DNA from: Candidatus Obscuribacterales bacterium
GTDB lineage: Bacteria > Cyanobacteriota > Vampirovibrionia > Obscuribacterales > Obscuribacteraceae
Reading direction: 5' to 3'
Assembly (NCBI GenBank): GCA_021732565.1
Contig: JAKFUT010000099.1
Span: 1-42,176 of the forward strand
DNA length: 42,176 nt
Below the pieces are notes generated by a model. The model saw only the letters and a program-made list of their open reading frames with translations, had not been told where the DNA came from and did not search any database. This document shows positions 16,190-25,167 of this stretch, piece after piece; position 1 is the first letter of the stretch; each line of letters opens with the position of its first letter. Made by a program: the position numbers and the translations under genes.

Positions 16190-16767
16190 CGAGTACAGCA
16201 CCCGAAATCAAAATTCGCCTTCTGTTGCTGGAAGGTAAGGTGAAGCATGTTCGATTTGATGCGGAAATATTACACTTTTTTCATCGACGATGATAGATGC
16301 GGTGCGATGTAATGCCCGGGGATATTCACACTGTATTTGTACATTATTTTCGGCTTCTACCTCGTACGGGCGGAAGTTTATGTCGACCGCTTTATTCACC
16401 GCTTATTCATGAAGAATTGAACCCCTGCTTGTGCCGATATAGAGCGACGAACGTTTGGGGATTTCGACAGGGCTAATCCTCAGTACTCATTTGAATTCGT
16501 CTTTTGTTAGATCATTGGCTGAAGTTAGGGCATCAACTCAGAGAGGATCTTTCTTGTTTGAGAGAAACATCTTGCATACATTATCTGGCATTCTGAGACG
16601 GGGGACGCTTAGCCAGGTCTCACATCCGACCGATTGACTGCGGATAGTACGTATGAGCCATCTCCAAGCTTTGGCTCTCAGCATGCGTTTTCGGCTGGCG
16701 GATGAACCGCAATAGCAGTGTCTATCGGTGAAACGCCTTTTCTTATGCGGGTCTTAACTGCTCGCAG

Positions 16768-18468
16768 ATGAGTAAATTCTCGCTAGACGGGCAGCAATCT
16801 TTAATTCATCATTCCCTTGACATTCGCAATTCGGGTACCCTGGCGGGCTTTATGGCGGAACTAATGACTGTCGATGCTTCTCAACAATTTCTAAGCACTA
16901 TCTTCGATTTTGAGGATAGACATCGCTTTAAGGAAACATTTCACTTCGATGAAGAATTACATTGGCTCCTGAGCAAGTTTCAGGAGTTGGCGCCCGAGCC
17001 GGCGGAGCCCGAACCTGCGCCAGCGATTGAACCCGAGGAGCCGATTGTTTCGGGCGAGGGGCTCTGGTATCTGGCCATGAGCGAAGCTGTGAGTGTTCGG
17101 CAATTTGTGGCTGGACATAACGAAACGCCTGGCGATTGTCTGGATTATTTGGCGAAAGACTCAGATCTGGTGGTTCGTCAGATGGTGGCATCGAATCCAA
17201 ATTGTTCGCCCGAGCTAGCGGACCGATTGACAATGGATAAGCATCTGATCGTTCGAAGGAGTGCCGCAGCAAACAAAAACACGTCAGCCTCATTTTTATA
17301 TATCTTGAGCGGCGAAAAGGATCCGGCGGTGAAGATCGCGGTGGCCTCAAACGCCAACTCTTCGGCAGAAACTCTGACGGTCTTGTCGAAAGATCCTACA
17401 GTTGAGGTGAGATACCATACTGGAATCCATTTTAATTGCCCGGAAACTGTACTGACACGACTTTCATTAGACGGGAATTCGCTGGTTCGTCAGGCGGTGG
17501 CGCGAAATTTAGCGACACCAAGTGACGTGCTGCGCGAACTGGCGCAAGATAGTGAACCGTCGGTAAAGCGAATTGTCGCTGGTCGTGCGCAGACCCCGGA
17601 AGCCGTATTGGACCTGCTCAGTAGCGATGAAGACGTTTATGTTCGCCGGCAGGTGGCGGGAAATTCTGCTACTGCAACCCGGACTTTCAGCAGGCTGCTT
17701 GGCGACTCGGATATTCTCGTTCGGTTTCTGGTGGCTATTAACGAAAAACGGCCACGCGAATTGTCCTTTACATTAGCAAGAGACACTGAGGAAATAGTTC
17801 GAATAGCGCTGGCCCGCATGGATAATGTCAGCGCTGAAGCGGCGATGGCACTGGCATTAGATCAATCGACTGAAGTTCGACTGTGGCTGGCGCGCAATCA
17901 AAAAATACTGCCGGAGATGTTAATTATGCTTGCTCACGACATTGAACCTCTGGTTCGACAAGCCGTGGCGGACAATCCCATTATGCCGGAAGCGGCCGGC
18001 GATATTCTAATTAAAGACTCCGGTACGTACGTTCGGTGCCGTCACGGTGAAATCAATGTGGTCGATGAAGAGACTCTTCGATCGTTTGCAGCCAGTCCAA
18101 GTAGCTTTGTTCGTGGCTTTGTGGCCGCCTGCCCGGAAGTTCCTTTTGAATTGTTAAAGACCCTTGCTGTCGATGAATCGGCCGAGGTTCGAATGCGGGT
18201 TGCATCAAACCCGTCTACTCATCCTGCCACATTGCACTTTCTGGCAAGGGATCGCGACACAAATGTAAAAGTGTCGCTTATAAGTAATCCTCATGTTCCG
18301 TTCGCAGCGCTGACAGCGCTCGCTCGCGACACCGACCGCTACATTCGTACTCTTGTGGTAAGAGCGCGGTGGGCATTGCGCGACTCCTTAGAACTGCTCA
18401 GTACAGACGAAGATATATTCATTCGTCGTATGGCGGGACGCCGCCTTGCTGATATGGCAGATAGATGA
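16768..18468 (+). CDS. Leucine-rich-variant (LRV) repeat protein
   Basis: 566 residues. An N-terminal part of about 75 residues without known motifs is followed by a Pro/Glu linker (EPAEPEPAPAIEPEEP). From about residue 100 to the end there are roughly 19 repeats of about 24 residues with the pattern D-x-x-x-x-V-R-x-x-V-A-x-N-P-x-T-P-x-x-x-L-x-x-L-A-x-D. Clean copies include DLVVRQMVASNPNCSPELAD and SAEVRMRVASNPSTHPATLH. This is the LRV pattern, a right-handed alpha/3-10 solenoid used for protein binding. The Azotobacter prototype has an N-terminal Cys cluster for an Fe-S centre; this protein lacks it. No signal peptide. The Shine-Dalgarno is weak. The gene is free-standing with a strong hairpin just downstream. 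Partner unknown. Confidence 0.85.
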   Translation: MSKFSLDGQQSLIHHSLDIRNSGTLAGFMAELMTVDASQQFLSTIFDFEDRHRFKETFHFDEELHWLLSKFQELAPEPAEPEPAPAIEPEEPIVSGEGLWYLAMSEAVSVRQFVAGHNETPGDCLDYLAKDSDLVVRQMVASNPNCSPELADRLTMDKHLIVRRSAAANKNTSASFLYILSGEKDPAVKIAVASNANSSAETLTVLSKDPTVEVRYHTGIHFNCPETVLTRLSLDGNSLVRQAVARNLATPSDVLRELAQDSEPSVKRIVAGRAQTPEAVLDLLSSDEDVYVRRQVAGNSATATRTFSRLLGDSDILVRFLVAINEKRPRELSFTLARDTEEIVRIALARMDNVSAEAAMALALDQSTEVRLWLARNQKILPEMLIMLAHDIEPLVRQAVADNPIMPEAAGDILIKDSGTYVRCRHGEINVVDEETLRSFAASPSSFVRGFVAACPEVPFELLKTLAVDESAEVRMRVASNPSTHPATLHFLARDRDTNVKVSLISNPHVPFAALTALARDTDRYIRTLVVRARWALRDSLELLSTDEDIFIRRMAGRRLADMADR

Positions 18469-18863
18469 TCCAAACGCGCCGGTGACGGTGCCTTCAAAGA
18501 TGGCTGGCGGGACAAGAACGGTGAGGTGATCTCAGGATGCCTCACCGTTCTTGGATGAATTCGGTGACTGTAACCGGACCTCAGTAAAGGCTTTTGGAGC
18601 TGAGATGAGTTGGTGGTTTCCAAAACCGCAAGGCGATTATTCTGCCGACCTCAGAACCATCACGTGATTTCCTTCTCGCGCAGTGGAGCGTGGGGTCTTC
18701 AGTGGCGATGAAGGTTGATTCTAAGTAAGTCATAGAGGCTAGAAGGTTTGCGCTCTGGTTTCCGTTTGGTATTGGTCGGAACAGCAAGTTTGCTGGCAGA
18801 GTCTTTGATCGTAGCTAAGGTAAACACTGGAGTTTGGTAAGGAAAATCAACTAAGGAACAATC
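18469..18863. other. Intergenic region after the LRV gene
   Basis: About 395 bp. Apart from the hairpin at 18513-18553 and the Shine-Dalgarno of the next gene I see no feature and no protein-like frame. Confidence 0.6.
18513..18553. terminator. Perfect 14-bp hairpin downstream of the LRV gene
   Basis: Arms CAAGAACGGTGAGG and CCTCACCGTTCTTG with a 13-nt loop, 45 bp after the LRV stop codon. No T-run follows on the plus strand, so it may end or protect the mRNA without being a classical intrinsic terminator. Confidence 0.6.
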
Positions 18864-19406
18864 ATGGTTACCGCGATAACAGAACCTCTAAAGTACTCCT
18901 CAAAATCTCAAAAGAGACGACCGTTGGCAATTTCGCCGATGAATACGGCAATGTTTTGCGGATGGGCCTCGACCGGGCTGCTGTTCGTCGCCGCCTCAAA
19001 GATTATGCACTCCAACATGTTGGCCGCTGCACTCCTGCTCGTGATGGGGAGCTGTCTCGGCTATTACATGGCAGTGGTAACGATGGAGCGAGTCAGGGAC
19101 AGTGGCAAATTTTACGAACTCATCATTGAGAAGGACAAGGTAGTTCTTTCATCCGTCGATAAGCGAAGCAACGCAATAAGCCACCAACATCTGTCTCTAC
19201 GTGACATAACGCTGGCGGAATATTGTCCGATGAAAGATGCTTCGACATTGGTGTTGTACGGTGCCCCCTCGCACATTGAGATTCCTTTGTGGTTATTTGG
19301 ATCATCAGTGGAACTCCAAATTGTGGAGTACTTTTTGAATCGAGGGCTACCGATGACCAACTTGCCACCCGAGTTGCAACATAAGGCAAGTTTGCATGAG
19401 CGGTAA
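18864..19406 (+). CDS. Membrane protein of unknown function, two spans
   Basis: 180 residues. Two hydrophobic segments in tandem, at about 29-45 and 51-71 (STGLLFVAASKI, MLAAALLLVMGSCLGYYMAV), are followed by a cytoplasmic domain of about 100 residues with alternating strands (ELIIEKDKVVLSS...HLSLRDITLAEY...HIEIPLWLFGSS). Two close spans plus a beta-rich tail recall bacterial PH-like membrane proteins; this is a guess from layout. AAGGA lies six bases before the ATG. The last 11 bases overlap the next gene, so the pair is almost certainly translated together. Confidence 0.7.
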   Translation: MVTAITEPLKYSSKSQKRRPLAISPMNTAMFCGWASTGLLFVAASKIMHSNMLAAALLLVMGSCLGYYMAVVTMERVRDSGKFYELIIEKDKVVLSSVDKRSNAISHQHLSLRDITLAEYCPMKDASTLVLYGAPSHIEIPLWLFGSSVELQIVEYFLNRGLPMTNLPPELQHKASLHER

Positions 19407-19986
19407 AGAACCCTTCCGGTCCAATCATTTTCATTGGACCAATACCTCAAGGCTGACCTCTGTTCCCATACCGGGAGACATGCCAGCCCCACACTTGCGT
19501 TGGCAAATCGTGGTAAAAACAGGAGTTTCAGAATTGGAATGGGCCTCCATGTACTTACCTGTGTTAGGGGTGGTGGAGAGTATCGATGAAAGATGGCAGA
19601 CGGAATCGGGTCTGAGCTTTTGCACTGTTAACCGTGCGCATCTGGCATATAAACTTGACGTGAATCCTGCGGTCAATTTTGGTGTGCAGCTCTACAACAA
19701 GAGAGTGCTTACAGGACCGGAAGCCATTTTTATCGATAACGACTTCTTTCGCGATTGTGACACCTGGCGTGTTCACTTCAAAATAGAGACCGAAGATGAT
19801 GGTGTGTGTATGCTGATAGAAAAGCTGGAACGAGAGGGGTTAATTGAGAGATGGTGGGTTATGCAGAGAGCCGGTACCGCATTCTATGCAAACGTTGGCT
19901 CGACACGATTGACCAATCTGTTCAGAGCGCTCGATCCGGCGAAAACAACACTGGTATCACTTAACGGAGCTATTCTCTATTCGTAA
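19396..19986 (+). CDS. Protein of unknown function coupled to the upstream membrane protein
   Basis: 196 residues, soluble, no signal peptide. Its ATG lies inside the end of the upstream gene (11-bp overlap, different frame), with AAGG about nine bases before it. The C-terminal half reads like a compact domain (LTGPEAIFIDNDFFRD...WRVHFKIETEDDGVCMLIEKLEREGLIERWW...). I do not recognise the family. The tight overlap suggests it works with the two-span membrane protein. Confidence 0.65.
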   Translation: MSGKEPFRSNHFHWTNTSRLTSVPIPGDMPAPHLRWQIVVKTGVSELEWASMYLPVLGVVESIDERWQTESGLSFCTVNRAHLAYKLDVNPAVNFGVQLYNKRVLTGPEAIFIDNDFFRDCDTWRVHFKIETEDDGVCMLIEKLEREGLIERWWVMQRAGTAFYANVGSTRLTNLFRALDPAKTTLVSLNGAILYS

Positions 19987-20157
19987 TTCGCAACGGTAGA
20001 GAAGTAGTGGCTATGGCGAAGGTGATGATAGAAACTAGATCCAGCACAAGTTCAGTTCACAAAACAATAGCCGCCTTGGCTAGCACCAGCAGGTTGAAGG
20101 AAGACTAAAACCATGACGGCAAAGACGTAGATTGCCGAGAATTCCGGGGGAGCTGAC

Positions 20158-20580
20158 ATGAAGATACTTCCAAAGCATTTTTTGTTCGCCATGGCGGTGA
20201 TCTCCGTTCTCGGTCTGCAGGTTGGTTGCGCAGATAAATCCGGTTTGCCAACTCGTCCAAAAGCGACGGGCTCTCTTCAGCAACGAAGTCATCCGGTGGC
20301 CTATGTGTACAATTTCTTTGCGAACTGGTGCGATGACTGTAGAATTATTCAACCGCAATTAGACCGACTCGAAGAACGCTACGGAACAAGGCTGGAAGTC
20401 GTGAATGTCAACGTCGATACGGCCGTGAGTCACAAGCTTGTTCAGCAGTTCGGAATCAACACGATTCCATCGGTGGTGGTACTGAACAAAGACAAGAGTC
20501 ATGTTATTACGCTGCGCGGCCCGGCAAATGGAGTACAGGTGAGTCAAATGGTCAACGCTATGATGTCGTCACGGAATTGA
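20158..20580 (+). CDS. Thioredoxin-like lipoprotein
   Basis: 140 residues. A signal peptide ends in the lipobox LQVGC, so Cys24 would be lipidated and the protein membrane-anchored outside the cytoplasm. After a short linker comes a thioredoxin fold: YNFFANWCDDC (Cys58/Cys61 active site), VVNVNVD, and TIPSVVVLN with the cis-proline (Pro104). The acidic WCDDC replaces the usual WCGPC, which should shift the redox potential. The role is probably thiol-disulfide exchange in the periplasm or cytochrome/copper protein maturation. GGGGGAG lies five bases before the ATG. It is followed after 42 bp by an aminotransferase gene with no obvious link. Confidence 0.85.
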   Translation: MKILPKHFLFAMAVISVLGLQVGCADKSGLPTRPKATGSLQQRSHPVAYVYNFFANWCDDCRIIQPQLDRLEERYGTRLEVVNVNVDTAVSHKLVQQFGINTIPSVVVLNKDKSHVITLRGPANGVQVSQMVNAMMSSRN

Positions 20581-20622
20581 GCCAACCAAAGAGATCCACT
20601 TGAAGCACCGGCACAACGCTAC

Positions 20623-21828
20623 ATGAATCGAGAACTGCCACCGACAGCAGGGCATTCCTTTGCCTGGTCCGATTTCTTACTATCCTCGCCTGTTTCACTT
20701 GAAGCGAAGCTGGCCTCATTTCTTCAGGTGCCATACGTACAAATTGAATCATCGGGAACGGCGGCGCTTACAATTGCCCTTGAAGCACTCAAGCGGTTGA
20801 GTTCGCGCCAAACAGTAATAGTGCCTGCCTATACCTGCCCGCTGGTGGCGCTGGCGGTGAAGAAGGCGGGCCTTCGTTTAGGTGTGTGTGATGTCAGCAA
20901 AGATGGCGTCGACTTTGATTTCTCAAGGTTAGAATCAATGAGTGGAATCGATACTTTGTGCATCATACCTACTCACATTGGAGGCCTCTCGGCGGATGTT
21001 CAAAGAACTCGCGCAATTGCGGAGTCAATTGGTGCATTTGTCGTGGAGGATGCAGCACAGGCGCTGGGCTCCAGTCTGGGGAACAAAAGGCTGGGCACCA
21101 CGGGTGATATCGGTATCTTTAGTCTGGCGCGGGGAAAAGGATTGACTATTGGGGAGGGGGGCTTTGTCGTAGCTGGCAGCGAGGAGATCTGTCAAACGCT
21201 GAGAGCGGTGGGCGACGATCTGCGCAAGCCTCCATCAGTATTAAGAGAGACCGCTCTCTGTGTGCAGCTCCTCAAAAATTACCTCTTCTGTGATCCTGGT
21301 GGCATCGCCAGAATAGCAAATGAGATGCATTGTGTCATCGAACTGGAGTGTGATCGCGAAAGCCTTTCCGCTGAGACCGCTCCGCCAGAAATTACCCTGG
21401 CCGCTGTGAGTAACTATCGCAAGCTTGTCGGCGCAGGCGCCCTCGATCGGCTGCCGGATGCCCTGGCGGCAAACGCCAGCCGTGCTCGGCCACGGGTAGC
21501 TCGCCTGGCTGAGCTACCCGGCGTGAGAGTTCTGATGGAGCGTGATGGCGAGCACGGTTCGTGGCCGTTCCTTTTTTTGATCATGCCCGGGGAAGAGAAA
21601 GCAATGTCCGCTCTGGAGCAACTATCCACCACAAAGCTCGGGGTTACGCAGCTATTTGCGGTGGCACTGCCTGACTATCGTTATCTTGATTATCCAGTGC
21701 CCGCCACCTGCACGCCCAATGCGTTCGACGTGGCCGCCAGGGCCGTGACCATTACCAACAGCCACATGCTGACAGATGGAGATTTCAGCCGAATTTGCGA
21801 AATTCTCGCCGAAATTGTTGCCGGTTAA
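20623..21828 (+). CDS. DegT/DnrJ/EryC1/StrS family PLP enzyme
   Basis: 401 residues. Sugar-aminotransferase-type fold: ESSGTAALTIAL near the N-terminus, IVPAYTCPLVALAV, the PLP-pyridine aspartate in VVEDAAQALGS (Asp143), and the Schiff-base lysine in FSLARGKGLTIGEGG (Lys172). Members transfer amino groups to keto-sugars for cell-surface glycans or antibiotics. The lysine motif and the absence of neighbouring sugar genes make the substrate unclear. No strong Shine-Dalgarno is seen before ATG 20623. It is convergent with proline dehydrogenase, with a 12-bp hairpin between them. Confidence 0.85.
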   Translation: MNRELPPTAGHSFAWSDFLLSSPVSLEAKLASFLQVPYVQIESSGTAALTIALEALKRLSSRQTVIVPAYTCPLVALAVKKAGLRLGVCDVSKDGVDFDFSRLESMSGIDTLCIIPTHIGGLSADVQRTRAIAESIGAFVVEDAAQALGSSLGNKRLGTTGDIGIFSLARGKGLTIGEGGFVVAGSEEICQTLRAVGDDLRKPPSVLRETALCVQLLKNYLFCDPGGIARIANEMHCVIELECDRESLSAETAPPEITLAAVSNYRKLVGAGALDRLPDALAANASRARPRVARLAELPGVRVLMERDGEHGSWPFLFLIMPGEEKAMSALEQLSTTKLGVTQLFAVALPDYRYLDYPVPATCTPNAFDVAARAVTITNSHMLTDGDFSRICEILAEIVAG

Positions 21829-21951
21829 TTAATGGGGGCTGTGGGCAGAGAATACCGACAGGAGAACACCCGACATAATCTTCGGACCCGTCGCTCCAAT
21901 CAAGCCGCACACGTCTAATTATTTCGTGGACGAAAGAGGTGCCTCCGCCAA

Positions 21952-21980
21952 ATATCAAGTAATCATCTATTACTTGATAT
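21952..21980. terminator. Bidirectional hairpin between convergent genes
   Basis: Perfect 12-bp arms ATATCAAGTAAT and ATTACTTGATAT around a CATCT loop. It spans the stop codon of the minus-strand proline dehydrogenase gene and lies 124 bp past the DegT-family stop. It is AT-rich and symmetrical, so it could act on both transcripts. Confidence 0.55.
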
Positions 21981-23061
21981 GAAACAGATTCTTGATGCCA
22001 TAACTAATCATGTTCGGATTGGCCTTGAGTCGTCGTTTGCAGTAAGGAGCCGCAACTTCCTCGGTTCCATAGGGAAGGTACATGCGTACAATACATCCTT
22101 CGGCGACCAGGTTGGCGAGATACTCTTGGCGAGAAGCCGGAACACTTGGTACTAGAGATTCAGCGTAGGCTCCGCTTACCAGGGCCTCCTGCAGTTCCTT
22201 TCTCGGCACGCCGAGCAGAAATTGAGTCTCGAATTGGTCCGCCGGTGCCTCATTCGGAATTACCGCATTGAGGAAGAAATTGCGAACGCAGTCTGTGTCG
22301 TGAGAGGCTAATTCAACATAGGTGCCGCGCTTTAATAGCTCGGCGCTGTACTCCACCGCGAGCTGTTTCATAGCCGACTTCTGCGTTTCAGCAATATCAG
22401 ATGGTTCATTGTAGATGCCAATTACCATGCGCACCCGGCAACGCTCATCAAAGCGCAGGATGTCTTGCTTTGTTCTGAAGAGGCGAGACTGAATGACTGT
22501 ACCCAGATTGCTATAACCGCCATTGACCAGCGAGAAATAAGTATCTAAGTGAAAGTCCGTCCAGCGACTATCCTCGGCCTCCAATGTTACGCGTACATCT
22601 CGTTCTTTCGCGTGACGAACTATGTCCTCAATTCGCTCGGCCGCTTTTAGCAACTGTTTGGGTTTGCCACTACCGGTGCTTGCTGGCGAAACGGTGCTAA
22701 ACATGGATGGTTTAAACGAGACGGTCATCTTCTGCTCTTTTCGAACACAAGATAACGGGGTTGTGGCTACCAACTCAATTAACCGCTTATAGTTGGCGAC
22801 AGATTTCTCACAATCTTCGTCAACTCTGGCATCCTCGCCGAGAATGTCGATAGTCGAGCAATAGCCCTGGTCGTTGTAGAGCCGCACAGCTTTCGTTATC
22901 GCGTCGTTAGCATTCCTCCCTGAAAGATAAGGGGAAGCGAGCATCATTACCATCTTCAATGGAATGGCATCAACAAGAGATAATCCGGCTGAACCAGCCG
23001 AAGGAGCAGTATCTGAGGGTTGCGTGGGATGACTCTCTTTCACGGGAGACTGCGTTGGCAT
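21970..23061 (-). CDS. Proline dehydrogenase family protein
   Basis: 363 residues, the size of stand-alone bacterial ProDH. The FAD-binding TIM-barrel signatures are present: GYCSTIDILGED, VTLEAEDSRWTDFHLD, a GTVIQSRLFRTKQDI strand, ELASHDTD, QFLLGVP and the C-terminal R-M-Y-L-P-Y-G...YCKRRLKANPNM segment that closes the active site. It oxidises L-proline to pyrroline-5-carboxylate, passing electrons to quinone at the membrane. The partner P5C dehydrogenase is not in the window. Start: ATG 23061 (AGGA ten bases upstream) or GTG 23067. The first 25 residues are a Ser/Thr/Pro-rich tail, not conserved. Confidence 0.9.
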   Translation of the reverse strand: MPTQSPVKESHPTQPSDTAPSAGSAGLSLVDAIPLKMVMMLASPYLSGRNANDAITKAVRLYNDQGYCSTIDILGEDARVDEDCEKSVANYKRLIELVATTPLSCVRKEQKMTVSFKPSMFSTVSPASTGSGKPKQLLKAAERIEDIVRHAKERDVRVTLEAEDSRWTDFHLDTYFSLVNGGYSNLGTVIQSRLFRTKQDILRFDERCRVRMVIGIYNEPSDIAETQKSAMKQLAVEYSAELLKRGTYVELASHDTDCVRNFFLNAVIPNEAPADQFETQFLLGVPRKELQEALVSGAYAESLVPSVPASRQEYLANLVAEGCIVRMYLPYGTEEVAAPYCKRRLKANPNMISYGIKNLFHIK

Positions 23062-23297
23062 AAGCACCTATTCCTGGATTGTAGAATCTTTCTGGGCGAA
23101 TGAAAACAAAGCTTTCAAAGCATATAGAAAACTCTGAATCCGCCATACTATCAAGCTTCTATTTTTCTTATTTATTATGACGTGAGCTATAGTGAAATCA
23201 CGCGTTAGTGTGGTTATCCGCAAAAAATTCTTCACTTATTAGTGACAGTACGTTGGCGTAGGGCGGGCCTGGTTTGGCAGCTGAGGGGCTGGTGATT

Positions 23298-24506
23298 TTA
23301 AGGTTTTAGAATCGGGAACCCTTTCAGCGCGGTATTTTCCTTTGCCTGGTCTAACAAGAGCGAACTCGTTTCCTGGGGTAATCGATTCAAAGTGATTATG
23401 TAAGAAGATTCCCCTGCACCGTCTTCGGGGGTAGTCAAGCAAACCATTCGATAACCCTGAGCCTGGCAGGTGGTAATCTCGAGCCTTCCGGAAGCAAGAT
23501 ATCGTACCGATTTTGTCGGTGCACCAAGAGACTGCCCTTTCAGTTTTCCCGCCAGTGCCCGAGCTTGAGCGAAAAGCTGTTGCTCATTGTTGAAGAGTTT
23601 CTTCGGAACCTGCAGAACAATGAGGTCTGCTTTGCCCGTGAGATCTTTCGAACAAACGACCAGCTCGGTGTCTGAAGAACGATGCTTGAAGCGGGCCCAG
23701 GTAAAATCTTTGCGCTTCGCATCTGTAACCACAGGCAAGCCAAATGCCTGCTCAAATTCGTAAAAATCGTCGCCGAGCCCTGGAAGAACCTTCAGGGCGA
23801 ACAATTCCGAAATACTCTTAGCCTGCGCGTTATTTGGTGTCGTCTTCAGTTTTGCCGGCGTTGCCACCAGGGGAGTAACTGGTTCAGCCGCCTTTGGCGT
23901 CTCTGAAGGTGGCTTTGTGGCTACGGGTTTACCATTACCGGCAATCGCCGGGGGCGGTTTGCGGCCCGGGTCACGATGGTTGTAACTGGTACTCTCGTTC
24001 AACCGCTGAAAGGCATCATCTTGGGTGTCTGTGGTTGACTCGATCCGGGTGACCAACAATGTCTCGGTGCCCTCATCGCCAACCGTACCAACTCTTGCCA
24101 TTACCTTAGCTTCCATCACCGGCCAATATGTTACTTCGCGCGGTAATTCATACGCCTTGGGGGCGACAATGGCCAGACGGAATTGCTGTGCTGGTTTTAA
24201 CGTTCTTCGAATTTCTTGTTTGGCGATGGAAACTTCTAGTGTGTGGACATCTGAAAATCGACCCTGCAATTTGACTGTGGTTCCTGACAAATCCCTTCCG
24301 CTTATATTTTCAAGGAGCATGAAAATAGCCGGATGATAACCGGCGGCGTCTAGCGACCACCCGGTTACGTGGTTAAGTACTGCAATACTCTTTGGTGCGA
24401 TGTCCTCGTCCTCAGCCCATACTGGCTGCAAAGCGGCCACGAGAATTATCAACGCGGCGGCTAGCCTTTGCATGGTGGGGCTTAGAGATACCTTCAATAA
24501 ACTCAT
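23298..24506 (-). CDS. Secreted protein of unknown function
   Basis: About 402 residues. It has a signal peptide with hydrophobic core LAAALIILVAALQP and a cleavage site after VWA, followed by an acidic mature start (EDEDIAP). The mature protein has an N-terminal domain of about 150 residues that reads like a beta-rich immunoglobulin or FN3-type fold (LENISGRDLSGTTVKLQG...). A Pro/Thr/Lys-rich linker follows at about 190-230, then a C-terminal domain of about 170 residues (ALKVLPGLGDDFYEFEQAFG...). I recognise neither domain. The start is uncertain: 24506, 24530 and 24473 are all in frame, and 24473 gives the shortest ideal signal peptide. Confidence 0.7.
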   Translation of the reverse strand: MSLLKVSLSPTMQRLAAALIILVAALQPVWAEDEDIAPKSIAVLNHVTGWSLDAAGYHPAIFMLLENISGRDLSGTTVKLQGRFSDVHTLEVSIAKQEIRRTLKPAQQFRLAIVAPKAYELPREVTYWPVMEAKVMARVGTVGDEGTETLLVTRIESTTDTQDDAFQRLNESTSYNHRDPGRKPPPAIAGNGKPVATKPPSETPKAAEPVTPLVATPAKLKTTPNNAQAKSISELFALKVLPGLGDDFYEFEQAFGLPVVTDAKRKDFTWARFKHRSSDTELVVCSKDLTGKADLIVLQVPKKLFNNEQQLFAQARALAGKLKGQSLGAPTKSVRYLASGRLEITTCQAQGYRMVCLTTPEDGAGESSYIITLNRLPQETSSLLLDQAKENTALKGFPILKP

Positions 24507-24620
24507 TGCTGACCCGAAATAACCGCCCATCCCCGAATACCCGCGTGCTCTTCATCTTAACCTGCGAACCTTAGACGATGTGAAGCTGGGGTGCTATCCT
24601 TTTTGTTCCGGAGGTGCCAA

Positions 24621-25082
24621 ATGGATGAAATAGACGCAGTGGGACGGCAAATGCTTGTCGAGCGCCCGCAGTTGAGCCGTGGAAGGCTCTCGGTCTTCAG
24701 GGAATCAATCGGCGCCGACGATTGGTTTCCTCAATTAAAGGTTACCCTAAAAAGAACCGGGTCGGATCAAATTTTATGGCGGTGGGCCAGCCACACGATT
24801 CCGCTTGACGAAGAGGAACCGCCGCCGTACGGTGAAGACGGACTACTTGAAAAATACTTCGCGCTGGATGTTCCAGTCAAGAGCCCACGCGGGTTGGAGG
24901 CGTTGTTTTGGCTTGGACCCGGGCTTACCAAACGAGGTTTTCTTGGAAGTTTTAGCGCGGCATTATATCTGTACCCCGCATCAGTAGAAGAGTGGGGCGT
25001 ACAGGTCGGTGTGCTGGACTGTGCGGGAGGTCTGACACCAGCGGGAGTGCCTCTTTTCTTCCGGATCAATTTTCCCTGGTGA
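24621..25082 (+). CDS. Hypothetical protein, 153 residues
   Basis: ATG 24621 has GGAGG six bases upstream, which decides it over the longer frame from 24591. The product is soluble and acidic, with several predicted strands (LKVTLKRTGSDQILWRW, GFLGSFSAALYLYP, EEWGVQVGVLDC) and a PLDEEEPPPYGEDG loop. No family recognised. A strong intrinsic terminator follows 50 bp after the stop, so this is probably a single-gene unit. Confidence 0.7.
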   Translation: MDEIDAVGRQMLVERPQLSRGRLSVFRESIGADDWFPQLKVTLKRTGSDQILWRWASHTIPLDEEEPPPYGEDGLLEKYFALDVPVKSPRGLEALFWLGPGLTKRGFLGSFSAALYLYPASVEEWGVQVGVLDCAGGLTPAGVPLFFRINFPW

Positions 25083-25131
25083 TTGGTCTGCAACTCCAAC
25101 TGTGAAATCCGTGCCCGTTAACGGGTTAGGC

Positions 25132-25167
25132 CTGCGGGCAGTGGTTTCCACTGCCCGCAGTGTTTTG
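25132..25167 (+). terminator. Intrinsic terminator
   Basis: Perfect 13-bp stem CTGCGGGCAGTGG / CCACTGCCCGCAG with a TTT loop, followed by TGTTTTGG. It ends the 24621-25082 gene. A 12-bp palindrome CCCGTTAACGGG (25114-25125) lies just before it. Confidence 0.85.

Larger units (their letters stand above)
15105..16767. other. Long gene-poor stretch
   Basis: About 1.66 kb with no gene longer than 70 codons that I can support. It contains a possible 69-codon gene (15448-15657), a hairpin at that gene's end, a very small membrane-peptide gene with a possible coupled second frame (15738-15949) and a 76-nt stem-loop (16114-16189), listed separately. A 63-codon minus frame at 16208-16399 has only a GTG start with weak ribosome binding and was not called. 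I see nothing in 16400-16767 except the approach to the LRV gene. Confidence 0.6.

Noticed and set aside
16208..16399. 63-codon minus-strand frame
   Set aside because: GTG start with weak Shine-Dalgarno and no recognisable fold; not enough support in either direction.
16114..18553. CRISPR-like array from regularly spaced repeats
   Set aside because: The regular period in this region is the 72-base coding period of the LRV repeats, and the hairpins are not repeated with spacers.
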